Source of the DNA: Gammaproteobacteria bacterium
Lineage (GTDB): Bacteria; Pseudomonadota; Gammaproteobacteria; Pseudomonadales; Azotimanducaceae
DNA length: 64,000 nt
Direction of reading: 5' to 3'
NCBI GenBank assembly: GCA_026706935.1
Contig: JAPOXV010000026.1
Location: 277,721-341,720 of the forward strand
A model generated the notes under the pieces. The model saw nothing but the letters and a program-made list of their open reading frames with translations. It was not told the origin of the DNA and did not search any database. Within the stretch, counting starts at the first letter, position 1. Every line of letters begins with the position of its first letter. Positions 1 to 8,242 of the stretch are shown here, in pieces. Position numbers and translations under genes: made by a program.

Positions 1-174
1 CTTCGCAAAAAAGATGCTCGCGCCGCCGGCGAACGGCTCACTGTAAGTGTCGTGCGACGGCACTTCGTCTAGGATCTGTCGCCTGGCATAGAACTTCCCG
101 CCTGGATAACGAAAGGGGGAATTGGACCGGTTTGAGCGTGGGCGCATAAACGGGAGTTGCTTGAATTCCGTCAT
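1..174 (-). CDS. D12-class adenine-specific DNA methyltransferase, N-terminal fragment
   Basis: The reverse strand opens with an ATG at 172-174 and stays open for 58 codons to the window edge. The peptide carries the N-terminal signature of the Dam/D12 family: FRYPGGK near residues 21-27, a basic segment, then YSEPFAGGASIFF near residues 46-58. The second block is motif I, which binds S-adenosylmethionine. Members of this family methylate adenine N6 in a short DNA target. Only the first fifth or so of the enzyme is visible, so its specificity and its companion genes (a restriction enzyme or none) cannot be judged. It lies downstream of, and on the same strand as, the dcm-kinase-receiver operon, with about 280 gene-free bases between. 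A second methyltransferase here supports reading the region as a defence or restriction island. Confidence 0.8.
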   Translation of the reverse strand, partial: MTEFKQLPFMRPRSNRSNSPFRYPGGKFYARRQILDEVPSHDTYSEPFAGGASIFFAK

Positions 175-453
175 TTTTATCCGCGGACTTAAAAACTAAT
201 GACTAACACGTAGCTAGAGAGTCCCCATATTACTGCATCGTCACCTAATTCGTTGCCTGCACGTCAAGCTACAGTGACGTTGAACTCGCCATCGATGCAC
301 TACCAGGTCGACAAAACGACCGTAATCTAACGATGTACCTAATCTCGGAATTCCTTTCAACCGAGTTTGGCTTTATGGTCGATTCGCAAGTCTTAAAACG
401 TAGTATGCGGGTCAGCAAGGAGCTTCTGCGGCTATCAAAATTTCTAATCACGA

Positions 454-1089
454 TTAGATTGAAGCACGAGTCTGCAGCGCGTACATATCTTGCCGTGCTC
501 GCCCAAGAACATCATTGTTACGCATCTTTGGATCATCGTCGACATGCTTGAATAATTCTTTCAATCCCTCCATACCGTGTAACGACGTGACAACACATAA
601 CAGTAGATCCAACGCCGATTTAGCAGCAAGCGGCCAACTCGGATAGCGTTCTGAAACCCGTAGCGCACCTTCAATCTCGTCGGCGCGGTTTCCTAAATTC
701 TTGCAGGGCTGCGAATGAAAATAGTTATGGTTGCATCCAATCTCTGGCATTTCATAACGAAATCCGATAAAACTAAACGGTCGCCGCCATATCCCTAAGT
801 AGTAGTTAAACGAACACAAAGTATCATCGACTTTCCATTTACACCACAGCGCCACAGTCCCGTAATTCTCGTGTTTCGGGGGTACAAGAAATACCGCCTG
901 ATTACCAAAATCTCCTTCGCTCTTTTTCGAGATGAACGTGTACTCAAGGTCTACCGCCCTTAAAGGTCTGAATTTGCTTTGTGCAGCTCGTTTCGTCTTG
1001 AAATCCGATATCGCACCTGGCGCCTCACCATCGGTTGCCAATTTACTCAGTACGTGTTTGATCGCTCTAAACTCGTCATCGACTGACAC
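454..1089 (-). CDS. Uncharacterised 211-aa protein, last gene of the dcm-GHKL-receiver operon
   Basis: I do not recognise a family. The protein is soluble, with no signal peptide or membrane segment. It has an acidic N-terminus, a central region rich in aromatic residues and cysteines (CSFNYYLGIWRRPFSF near residues 92-107) and a mostly helical C-terminal third. Its ATG lies only a few bases after the stop of the receiver-domain gene, so the two are almost certainly co-transcribed and possibly translationally coupled. By position it could be an effector, adaptor or specificity factor for the signalling pair upstream. No nuclease or toxin motif is obvious. The function is open; the gene call is safe because of the spacing and protein-like composition. 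Confidence 0.72.
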   Translation of the reverse strand: MSVDDEFRAIKHVLSKLATDGEAPGAISDFKTKRAAQSKFRPLRAVDLEYTFISKKSEGDFGNQAVFLVPPKHENYGTVALWCKWKVDDTLCSFNYYLGIWRRPFSFIGFRYEMPEIGCNHNYFHSQPCKNLGNRADEIEGALRVSERYPSWPLAAKSALDLLLCVVTSLHGMEGLKELFKHVDDDPKMRNNDVLGRARQDMYALQTRASI

Positions 1090-1092
1090 TTT

Positions 1093-2340
1093 TTAATCTC
1101 TCAACGCAAATCTTCTTTGTGGTGCATACCTTATTCCGTCGACACCCAGCACGTGTCTTGAGTCAAAGCCGTTATGAAATCCTGCACGAAATTCCTTGGC
1201 ACCGCTTAGTTCGCCAAACTGTGATACGTCTTCAAGGAAGACGAATGCCGGGACTTTCGAGTATTCGAATGAGTAAGTTCGTTCTACTATTTCCTCATCC
1301 GCTTCAAACCTGTGTCGCCACACGGCGGGTCTAGATAGTATTTCAGGATATTCGAACCAGCATTCGTTCGGTATTAGTTCTTTGATCGTAGAGTCATCGT
1401 GAATCGAATTGTTCCAGGCATCCAAGTCTTTGAAATGGTCTCCCAACAAGAATGGATAGCGCTCGATCAAATGAGGTACGTCTACCAATACGTCCTGACC
1501 AGCAAGTACATCTACTTCAAGCCATTTTCCGATACGCGAGCCAACGAATCTAGCGGCAGCTTGTCGGTCCTTTTCACCTATCGCTCTCGCGTCTAGATCA
1601 TTTACCTTTTCTTGTAGGAAGGTCTCGAACGTAAGGTCTGCCAATTTAGAGGGATCGCCTTCGCCTGGACAAATGAATTCAAAGGCTGAATCCGACATTC
1701 GACGAACATCCTCTTGGCGCATACCAATCGACTCCAGAATATTCGCTTCGTAGCGTGCGTCTACGAAATCGGTGCGTGAACGTTGAAGCTCTACCGCATT
1801 TGACATCGTGTTCCACGCCCAAGGGCGGAATCCACGCCAAGGAGGATTCGTCCAAAGACCAACTGTCGGTAGAAGGTCGGCATTCAGATTCAAATCCGCA
1901 TAACTCCACAAATGACCATTTAATGTGAGGTCAAATTGAATATCACGAAATTGGTTTAGCACCAAAATTGCACCGCAGTTCGAGAATGTTCTTGCTAGTC
2001 GTGCTAAACCTTCACCTGTGTGGCGTCTCTCAGTCTCGTCGACGTGGATTAGATCGTAATCAAGTATTAGTACATCAGCTCGATCAAAAACACATTCGCC
2101 AATCTTCTGTTCCAATTGACCGTTCTCTCTTGAGAGGCTCCTTCTAGTGAGCAATTCGTCAATAGACGCCTTCAAATCAATGTCGTCCAAGTGCTCGGAA
2201 TCCAATGTCAAACTTGACAATCCACCGACTTCATAGATATCCTGTGGCGCCGAAGAACTTACTTGCTCGACCCAATCCCGTTCTAGTTCCTCGTCATCGT
2301 CGCATATAAGAACCTCGTAAGTCACTTCATTGACGCCCAT
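1093..2340 (-). CDS. Atypical receiver-domain (response-regulator-like) protein with unknown C-terminal domain
   Basis: Residues 1-130 look like a CheY-type receiver. After a beta strand (VLIC) come three aspartates, D14-D16 (acidic pocket), and a second strand, LILDYDL, places the likely phospho-acceptor at D94. The distance between pocket and acceptor is about 80 residues rather than the usual 40-odd, so the receiver carries an insertion or is a divergent type. The remaining 285 or so residues match no DNA-binding output domain I can see (no helix-turn-helix); they include a Trp/Pro-rich stretch near WTNPPWRGF. The start at 2340 overlaps the end of the kinase-like gene by 19 bases; a longer start at 2364 is possible. 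The tight overlap implies partnership: the GHKL protein may phosphorylate or otherwise signal to this protein. Confidence 0.82.
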   Translation of the reverse strand: MGVNEVTYEVLICDDDEELERDWVEQVSSSAPQDIYEVGGLSSLTLDSEHLDDIDLKASIDELLTRRSLSRENGQLEQKIGECVFDRADVLILDYDLIHVDETERRHTGEGLARLARTFSNCGAILVLNQFRDIQFDLTLNGHLWSYADLNLNADLLPTVGLWTNPPWRGFRPWAWNTMSNAVELQRSRTDFVDARYEANILESIGMRQEDVRRMSDSAFEFICPGEGDPSKLADLTFETFLQEKVNDLDARAIGEKDRQAAARFVGSRIGKWLEVDVLAGQDVLVDVPHLIERYPFLLGDHFKDLDAWNNSIHDDSTIKELIPNECWFEYPEILSRPAVWRHRFEADEEIVERTYSFEYSKVPAFVFLEDVSQFGELSGAKEFRAGFHNGFDSRHVLGVDGIRYAPQRRFALRD

Positions 2341-4511
2341 GAAAGTTGAAACGTAGTTGACCAACAGGAATCCGGTTTACGGAACTCCACTTTCGCACCT
2401 CGTTGCTTCGCGATCATCCTAACGATCGTCAATCCCAATCCGGTACCACCTAAACCCAATTCGCGTCTCGCTTCGGATATCTCAGTACGTCTTTCGAACG
2501 GTTCGAAAAGTTCCTCTGCAGTATCAACATTTACACCGACGCCATTGTCGTTAACCCTGACCCAACTGCTTCTACCAGTTCTACCACCTATGCATGCCAC
2601 CTGTCCGTCGTCTACGTCCAACGTCGCGTTTGAAGCATTGATGAGTACGTTTTGAAACAGTGAACTCCATTCGGCGAAACTCGCTGGCGGTAAATACAGA
2701 TCACGGCCAATTTTCGTAGTTATATTCATATTGGGGACTAGTGCCTTCACGTTGTCCACGACTTGCTCAATCACATCAAGTGCTGCTAATACATCAACCT
2801 CCTCCCGGTCATCTCGATCTAGTAGCGGCGCGAACACTTGCCTTGATTGATCCGCCCGTTTGATCCAATTCGAGACGCGTTGCACAAGTTGCTGAATCTC
2901 TACATCGTCTCTCGCTTTGGCGATCCGTCGTAGTGCTCTTAAGAGTGATCGAGCACGTCTTATATCCCTTCCCGCTTCATGCTCCAATGCTAGTGCCGCC
3001 ATACCTGCCGCCGCTAACGGTCCAAGCAGAATCTTCGTCGATTCGTCAGCAGTTCTTTCCATACGAATGGTCTCCGCCAATTCATCACATTCTTCAACAA
3101 GTGTGATAGCTCTATCATCGTGCGGGTACGCACTTTTTAGCTCTTGAGCTAGACTTCGGACCTTTTGAAGCACTCTTTCTGGCGACTCAGTCGGTCCCGA
3201 TACATCTATTTTTTTACCTTCGCGAATGCGCTGACGAGTTGCATAAAAGTCAAGCGACCAACGAACCGCTCGGTGCAATTCCTCGTACGCACCGTTGGAG
3301 ACTAAACGATCGCGAGTTACTTGGATTTTGAGAATATCACCGTTACTTTTCTGCTCCCGTGTCGCTTTCCTAGATTCGTAGCCAGTATCAATATCGACTA
3401 CACCAAAGAGACGGCCTTGAGATGGCAAATCGTTCAACGCGCGTTTTACCTGTAGTCGCTCCGGCAGAAGCTCGGATCGATTCTTTCGATGTGAGTGATC
3501 GAATTCAATACCTAACCAGTCTTGAGCCACTCCATAGTAAGGCAATCGGAATCCTGCGTCATACACCTTCACACCGCCATATTTCGCAAAGTACTTTCTT
3601 GCATCACTAACTGATATCTTTTTACTCTGATGTCCCTTCAAGTTAAAGATTCGGATTCGCCAATTCGCACTCTCAATTAGCGGCTTCACCGTAAACCGTT
3701 CGACATGTTTTTCGCCGTCGCGAAACGAAACGGATACAAGTACCTCACTTCGTTTTCCTTTACGACGTATTTCGCCATCAATTAACGCTATATAGTTTTC
3801 CAATGCGGCTTGTGTCTGATCCGCAAAAGTCTTCTCAAGAATGCCGTCAGTCGACCGAATCTGTACAAGAAAATCATCCGGATCGGTTCGATCCGTTAGG
3901 AGATCGCCGTAATTACTCATCGGTGATTGAAGCATCCAGAGCTCACGCCCTAAGTCTCGGATGGCATTGTCATCCCACGTCTGCTTCAAATTCCTCATCA
4001 CGACTTTTGTGCCACGATGACTACCTTCCGCGAAGGTTTCTTGCCGAGCAGCCGTTCGATACTCTGCTTTCGCTTGGAACAGACTTCCAGCCTTGATCGC
4101 TTCGTCCCAGTTTACCGAAACGACCAACTGACGGTTTTCAGATCGCTCTGAGACCGTCGTCATCTCTAGCTCATGAGCAAGAAACTGAACAGCAAGTCGA
4201 CCGACGCCTTTCGACCCCGTTAAGTTCCGATTTAAGTTACGACTCTTTCCCTTCAGTCTCTCCTTATGCCTCGTGCCAATCGTCATCCAGTAGCTCTGGA
4301 ATTCTCGCGAGGTCATTCCATGACCGTCATCCACCACTGATATTTCATCGTTCCCTACAGTGACGAAACACCTAGACGCATCAGCGTCGTAAGCGTTCTT
4401 TACTAATTCCGCTAGCGCAATATGTGGTTGGCCTACTAGCCGCTCACCTAATTCTCGAATTAATGCCGCGTCCGCTTTAAAAGTCGCGATCTTTGGTTTC
4501 GCTTTCGTCAT
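2322..4511 (-). CDS. Dual-GHKL ATPase: MORC/Hsp90-like N-terminus plus histidine-kinase-like C-terminus
   Basis: This 729-residue protein has two separate GHKL nucleotide-binding modules. The N-terminal one shows ELVKNAYDADA (35-45), VDDGHGM (60-66) and GSKGVGRLA (99-107), the pattern of Hsp90/MutL/MORC ATPases. The C-terminal one shows an N box NVLINASNA (from 621), G1 DNGVGV (655-660), an F box ELFEPF (667-672) and G2 GLGGTGLGL (686-694), the pattern of sensor histidine kinases. Between them, ALALEHE around His511 begins a long helical stretch and could be the phosphorylated dimerisation helix. There is no signal peptide or membrane segment, so it acts in the cytoplasm. MORC/MutL-type ATPases have been noted beside restriction-modification genes. 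Here dcm lies 73 bases upstream and a receiver protein overlaps its 3' end. Histidine phosphotransfer is inferred, not shown. Confidence 0.9.
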   Translation of the reverse strand: MTKAKPKIATFKADAALIRELGERLVGQPHIALAELVKNAYDADASRCFVTVGNDEISVVDDGHGMTSREFQSYWMTIGTRHKERLKGKSRNLNRNLTGSKGVGRLAVQFLAHELEMTTVSERSENRQLVVSVNWDEAIKAGSLFQAKAEYRTAARQETFAEGSHRGTKVVMRNLKQTWDDNAIRDLGRELWMLQSPMSNYGDLLTDRTDPDDFLVQIRSTDGILEKTFADQTQAALENYIALIDGEIRRKGKRSEVLVSVSFRDGEKHVERFTVKPLIESANWRIRIFNLKGHQSKKISVSDARKYFAKYGGVKVYDAGFRLPYYGVAQDWLGIEFDHSHRKNRSELLPERLQVKRALNDLPSQGRLFGVVDIDTGYESRKATREQKSNGDILKIQVTRDRLVSNGAYEELHRAVRWSLDFYATRQRIREGKKIDVSGPTESPERVLQKVRSLAQELKSAYPHDDRAITLVEECDELAETIRMERTADESTKILLGPLAAAGMAALALEHEAGRDIRRARSLLRALRRIAKARDDVEIQQLVQRVSNWIKRADQSRQVFAPLLDRDDREEVDVLAALDVIEQVVDNVKALVPNMNITTKIGRDLYLPPASFAEWSSLFQNVLINASNATLDVDDGQVACIGGRTGRSSWVRVNDNGVGVNVDTAEELFEPFERRTEISEARRELGLGGTGLGLTIVRMIAKQRGAKVEFRKPDSCWSTTFQLSWASMK

Positions 4512-4584
4512 TTCCGGTGTACGTCACACAGACGAGCTAAACGCCAACTTCTGAGGACTTCATTCGAACACCGTTCATCTGCTT

Positions 4585-5652
4585 TCACATCACGATGTCA
4601 TTCTGTGAGATCGACTCATTTATATGTTGCACAATGCTTTTGCCAATCGCTTTTCCTAGGTCTGGTGGCACCGCATTACCAATGAGACGACCAAGGGGCG
4701 CAATTCCAGGAAAGCGCTCTTCTTTGTCAAAGAACTCGTAGTCAGCCGGAAATGTCTGTAGTAAAGCTGCTTCCCTCAAGGACAGTGCTCGATCTTGACT
4801 TGGGTGACCAAATCGACCATTACCGTATCCAAAACACTGTCCGGTAATCGTCGGCGAGGACTTTCCCCACTCCATTCGACCGTAGACACCGCTATATGTC
4901 TTACCCGTTTTCTTACGATGACATGGTGAACGCAACGTCTCTGGCCAATCTCGCCACGTACCACCTGGTGTCGAATATCGGATGCGCCTTAAATTCGTTT
5001 CGGAGAGGCGGCTGGTGCGATGAAGAGGATCCTCTTCATGAATTTCGCCAGCGTGTAGTTGAGCTAGATGCCCTATTGTTGATCGGACGTCTCTCCAACT
5101 GGCGGGATCCGTGAATGATCCAGGAATCATCGAAATCGGCCCAAGCCTCGAAGCCAACATAACGAGCCGTCTGCGTCTTTGCGGAACACCATATGCGCGA
5201 CAGTCGACAATGACATCACTAATTGAATATCCAGATTTCTCCAATTGAGCCATTAACGCTAAGTACTCGCTTGTCTTTTTAAGAGGAGGAACATTCTCCA
5301 TAGAGACGATATCTGGCTCTGCTTCATCTACCAGAGTCGCAAATCTACGAATAAGCGACCATCGGCCGATTTTCTTACCAGTTGATTTTTGTGAATAGGT
5401 CGAATACGGTTGACACGGTGCACAACCAACCAGTATTTTGAAGTCGCACCCATTCCACGCATTCAGGATGGCATCGGATTTGTATCCCAGTATGTTCATT
5501 TGAACGAACCGCGCGGAAGTGTGTTTCTCGTAAGGGTGTCGACATCGTTCGTCGATATCGACTCCCTCTGCCACGGTAATCCCAGCAGTTTCTAGACCGA
5601 AGGTCAGCCCACCCGCACCGCAAAACAAATCGACTGCACGCGCATCCCACAT
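4585..5652 (-). CDS. dcm: DNA (cytosine-5-)-methyltransferase
   Basis: This is a complete C5-cytosine methyltransferase of 355 residues. Motif I (AVDLFCGAGGL, residues 6-16) binds SAM. Motif IV (GCAPCQPYS) carries the catalytic Cys80. ENV at 119-121 is motif VI, QRRRRLVM near 158-165 is motif VIII, and GNAVPP at 325-330 is motif X. The start is secure because only five residues precede motif I. A divergent vsr gene is 331 bases away, the usual partner of Dcm enzymes that create T:G mismatches by deamination. The GHKL-receiver operon follows directly on the same strand. The target is not deducible from sequence, but Vsr pairing suggests a CCWGG-like or similar cytosine site. It could be a solitary methyltransferase or the self-marking arm of a restriction system. 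Confidence 0.95.
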   Translation of the reverse strand: MWDARAVDLFCGAGGLTFGLETAGITVAEGVDIDERCRHPYEKHTSARFVQMNILGYKSDAILNAWNGCDFKILVGCAPCQPYSTYSQKSTGKKIGRWSLIRRFATLVDEAEPDIVSMENVPPLKKTSEYLALMAQLEKSGYSISDVIVDCRAYGVPQRRRRLVMLASRLGPISMIPGSFTDPASWRDVRSTIGHLAQLHAGEIHEEDPLHRTSRLSETNLRRIRYSTPGGTWRDWPETLRSPCHRKKTGKTYSGVYGRMEWGKSSPTITGQCFGYGNGRFGHPSQDRALSLREAALLQTFPADYEFFDKEERFPGIAPLGRLIGNAVPPDLGKAIGKSIVQHINESISQNDIVM

Positions 5653-5983
5653 GGGTTGCGATTGTAACTGTCGTTGAACCAGACCAAAACCGCCTTAGGA
5701 ACCTAGTAAAGTCTAGAAATCCACGAATCGCCAAACCGGCCGCGTTTAAGGTGATTACGAGCTAACGCTAGTATATTGCGTCTGATTGAGATTAAAGCAC
5801 ACGATCGTGATGAATTTCCGATGAGTTTCGTTCGTCAAGGAACTCTCACCAAGGTTGACGGCACAAGACAGTCGCACTGCTCATCCAGTGTGGCGAAGGT
5901 GCATACCGTGAAATAAAGACATACTTGTAGTGGATCGAAACGCGATCGTTTGTCAACGATGAATTGAAGCATGTGAAATTGCT
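5653..5983. promoter_or_regulatory. Divergent intergenic region between dcm and vsr
   Basis: These 331 bases separate two divergently read genes, so promoters for both the dcm operon (minus) and vsr (plus) should lie here. I see AT-rich patches but no hexamer pair I would defend, no recognised operator and no convincing small ORF. Confidence 0.4.
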
Positions 5984-6481
5984 GTGCAAGACGACCTAAT
6001 CGAACGCGCCAAGATTCGCTCGCGGATTATGGCCGCCGTTCGTCAGAAGGACACTGGACCGGAGATTACGCTCCGGCGTGCGCTTCACAAGAGCGGACTC
6101 CGCTATCGCCTACACGAAAAAACCTTGCCTGGAACGCCAGACATCTGCTTTCCCAAGTGGCGAGCAGTTATCCTGGTCCATGGTTGTTTTTGGCATCGAC
6201 ATGAAGGATGTAAGAAAGCGTCGCTCCCAAAATCAAATCTCTTGTTCTGGGAGAGCAAGTTCCGACGAAATGTCGAACGCGACCGGAAGAATGTAGAGGA
6301 TCTACTTGCGGCGAATTGGCGAGTAGCGATTGTATGGGAGTGTTGGCTGAGCCACGACTTCGACGACACTAAGTCAAATGAACTCGTCAGTTTTATTCGA
6401 GATTCAGATAGGGTACGCGAAGAGTGGCCTAATGTTGTGCAATGTCGAGCTTCCGCTTACCGACATAAACCGACGACCTAA
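5984..6481 (+). CDS. vsr: Very short patch repair endonuclease
   Basis: Vsr nicks DNA 5' of the T in T:G mismatches that arise when 5-methylcytosine deaminates, starting very-short-patch repair. The 165-residue protein has the family's N-terminal helix (RSRIMAAVRQKDTGPE, 12-27). It also has LPGTPDICFP with catalytic Asp53, HGCFWHRH (66-73) with catalytic and zinc-ligand His/Cys residues, FRRNVERDR, and WRVAIVWECWL near the C-terminus. Length and order match the family. The start is GTG at 5984; no better in-frame start precedes the conserved region. It diverges from dcm, its usual functional partner, and converges on an HNH-type gene 46 bases downstream. Confidence 0.93.
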   Translation: MQDDLIERAKIRSRIMAAVRQKDTGPEITLRRALHKSGLRYRLHEKTLPGTPDICFPKWRAVILVHGCFWHRHEGCKKASLPKSNLLFWESKFRRNVERDRKNVEDLLAANWRVAIVWECWLSHDFDDTKSNELVSFIRDSDRVREEWPNVVQCRASAYRHKPTT

Positions 6482-6526
6482 CGTGCAATGCACGATCACG
6501 CGTTGACATTCCGGATTACGACGCGC

Positions 6527-7246
6527 TTAGTCATAGAGATCCTCCCAGATCGTATCGGTAGCAAGATATCCATAGATCATTGTTCTAACACGCGCACCAT
6601 ACTCAAAATCTTCAACCAGGTATTCATAGACCCCTTCCTGAACGACAATCCAACCGTCTCGTATCGCTTCGCCAGTTAGCGCCCTCGTCATCATCCGACA
6701 ACCGATCTCTGGCCAACGTTCAGAACTAGTGTGCGCGAATAGAGAGTCCTCAATCGCTTCCCTCGACATCGCTGCAAATGGCATTACACTTACAGAGATC
6801 GGATCAGATATGACAGGAATGCTGTATTCATAGGCTACATGTCCACGAGCGTTCTTTACGACTACCGAATCAATTCGGTCCATTTCTGGCGCCCATTCGA
6901 TCATGTCGCCATCAAACAACGTTCTATACTCGATTCTTGATTTCTCGATCCGATCACGCAAGGAGTTATGACGGCACAAACTACGGGATACTCTTGGATC
7001 TCTGTGCAATTTCGGGTCTGTCGAACCAACGAGTACACAATGTAGAAAAAGCCAAAAATACTCCTCGTCTTTAGAAAAGCTGTTGTTGCATTTGCTGCAA
7101 ACACTCACTTTTGGGGTGTATTTAGGTCGAGGATCGCTCAATAAGCATCGCGTCGGTACATGATCAGCCGATTCGCCAGATCGACCACCACAATAGATGC
7201 AGATCCCGCGATAACGATCATCTACGAACTCCTCAATCGGTCGCAC
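6527..7246 (-). CDS. HNH-like endonuclease-fold protein
   Basis: The first 60 residues hold a zinc-binding HNH-like pattern: C16-x2-C19, then DH at 28-29 followed by P, then C50-x2-C53 followed by NN. This arrangement (CxxC, DH.P, CxxCN) is typical of small HNH nucleases in phages, restriction systems and toxins. The rest of the 239 residues is not recognised and may be a specificity or regulatory part. The gene is convergent with vsr and follows the defence operon in the island, so a DNA-cleaving role in defence is a fair inference. The nuclease call rests on the motif alone; several HNH-like proteins are inactive or only bind DNA. Confidence 0.78.
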   Translation of the reverse strand: MRPIEEFVDDRYRGICIYCGGRSGESADHVPTRCLLSDPRPKYTPKVSVCSKCNNSFSKDEEYFWLFLHCVLVGSTDPKLHRDPRVSRSLCRHNSLRDRIEKSRIEYRTLFDGDMIEWAPEMDRIDSVVVKNARGHVAYEYSIPVISDPISVSVMPFAAMSREAIEDSLFAHTSSERWPEIGCRMMTRALTGEAIRDGWIVVQEGVYEYLVEDFEYGARVRTMIYGYLATDTIWEDLYD

Positions 7247-7597
7247 GAATTCATGACACCAAAGCTAAGAATCACGACTAAGTATGCGAACTTTCCTAGG
7301 GATGGAGATTGTCACGATTCCTCAGACTAACGTCGTTCACGATTTGAGGTAGTTTTCCTTAAATAAACCAAGAGAAAGTTGAGCCCGCCTTGATAAAAAG
7401 ACTTGATGCACATGTGACTCAGATCGGTCACGCACCTAGTGCAGAAAACGACTATATACGTTTCAATATCACAGGCGGAGTCTGAACTACCTTTATGGGT
7501 ATCGTCTCAATCCCAAACCATGATCGGACATCATTGCATGACTATCACTACAAAATTAAGTGTGACTAAATCCTTGATCGCTAAATTGCAGATTTCT
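7247..7597. other. Gene-free stretch between the HNH gene and the broken protease
   Basis: I see no protein-like reading frame, RNA gene, repeat or clear promoter here. A 74-codon frame on the plus strand that enters the protease region has no protein-like features. Confidence 0.5.
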
Positions 7598-8242
7598 TCA
7601 TCTCAATCTATGGACCTCAATTCGAACAGCGAAGCTAATCTGCGCCCATTCTTGAGGACTTAAGGTACGACGAGCCCGATTCGCCCACGGGTCTCGCACG
7701 ACTGCAGAGAGAATCCTATATCCAGTCGGATACTCGACAAAACTCATCGCATTCAATACGAAGGCGTGCCCCATCGTTCCGATGATGAGAGATTTGTCAT
7801 TGGATAGGTCGTGAGTTGCCGTTATTTCGTTCGCTGAATAGTGATCCCCGATCACCCTGAAGCTTAGCCCACGTTCGTCAAACCATGTTCCATTTAGGTT
7901 GTAGAGAATGTGGTCGGGTCGTGCTGGCACGTCATACAGATCCCCAAATGTATTTCGTACTATGCTTCTTTGCGAAACTTCAAAACCTTAGTAGCCAAAT
8001 ACCCCCGAAATGCAGGCAGCCCAACACCATTGCCATCCTTCTTGCGCTTTAATGTGAGCGAATCTGGAGTCAATTCCAACATCGCAAGTGCGGGACTGAT
8101 ATTGTCGATCGTATCGACACTGAGAACCTGCTTGAGTTGATTCTGGCCATATCGCAGCGATTGATAGCGGGGCTACGATAAACGTACGACGATTCACAGA
8201 CCGATTTAAATCACAGAAACTGGTATTCTGTTGTGTTTTCAC
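7598..8242 (-). pseudogene. Papain-like cysteine protease interrupted by one in-frame TAA
   Basis: Two frame-matched pieces form one papain-like (C39/papain-like family) protease. The first, 8242 to 7988, has an N-terminus with a twin-arginine-like signal (NRRTFIVAPL) and the nucleophile motif QWCWAA with Cys73. It stops at a TAA (7988-7990) directly after VFGY. Reading on in the same frame gives GFEVSQRSIVRNTFG, then ILYNLNGTWFD, IIGTMGHAFVLNA (catalytic His) and VRDPWANRARRTLSPQEW, all expected in the family, which usually has YYG where this gene reads Y-stop-G. One base change therefore split an otherwise full-length gene. It could be a recent pseudogene, a natural readthrough or a sequencing error. 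The predicted product was an exported protease. Confidence 0.82.

Noticed and set aside
454-4511. Known Detocs-type two-component defence system
   Set aside because: The kinase-like protein here has an added MORC-type GHKL domain and a linked Dcm/Vsr set; the receiver lacks a recognisable phosphorylase or other known effector domain.
7439-7663. 74-codon plus-strand frame
   Set aside because: No recognisable motif, poor ribosome site and it overlaps the protease on the opposite strand.
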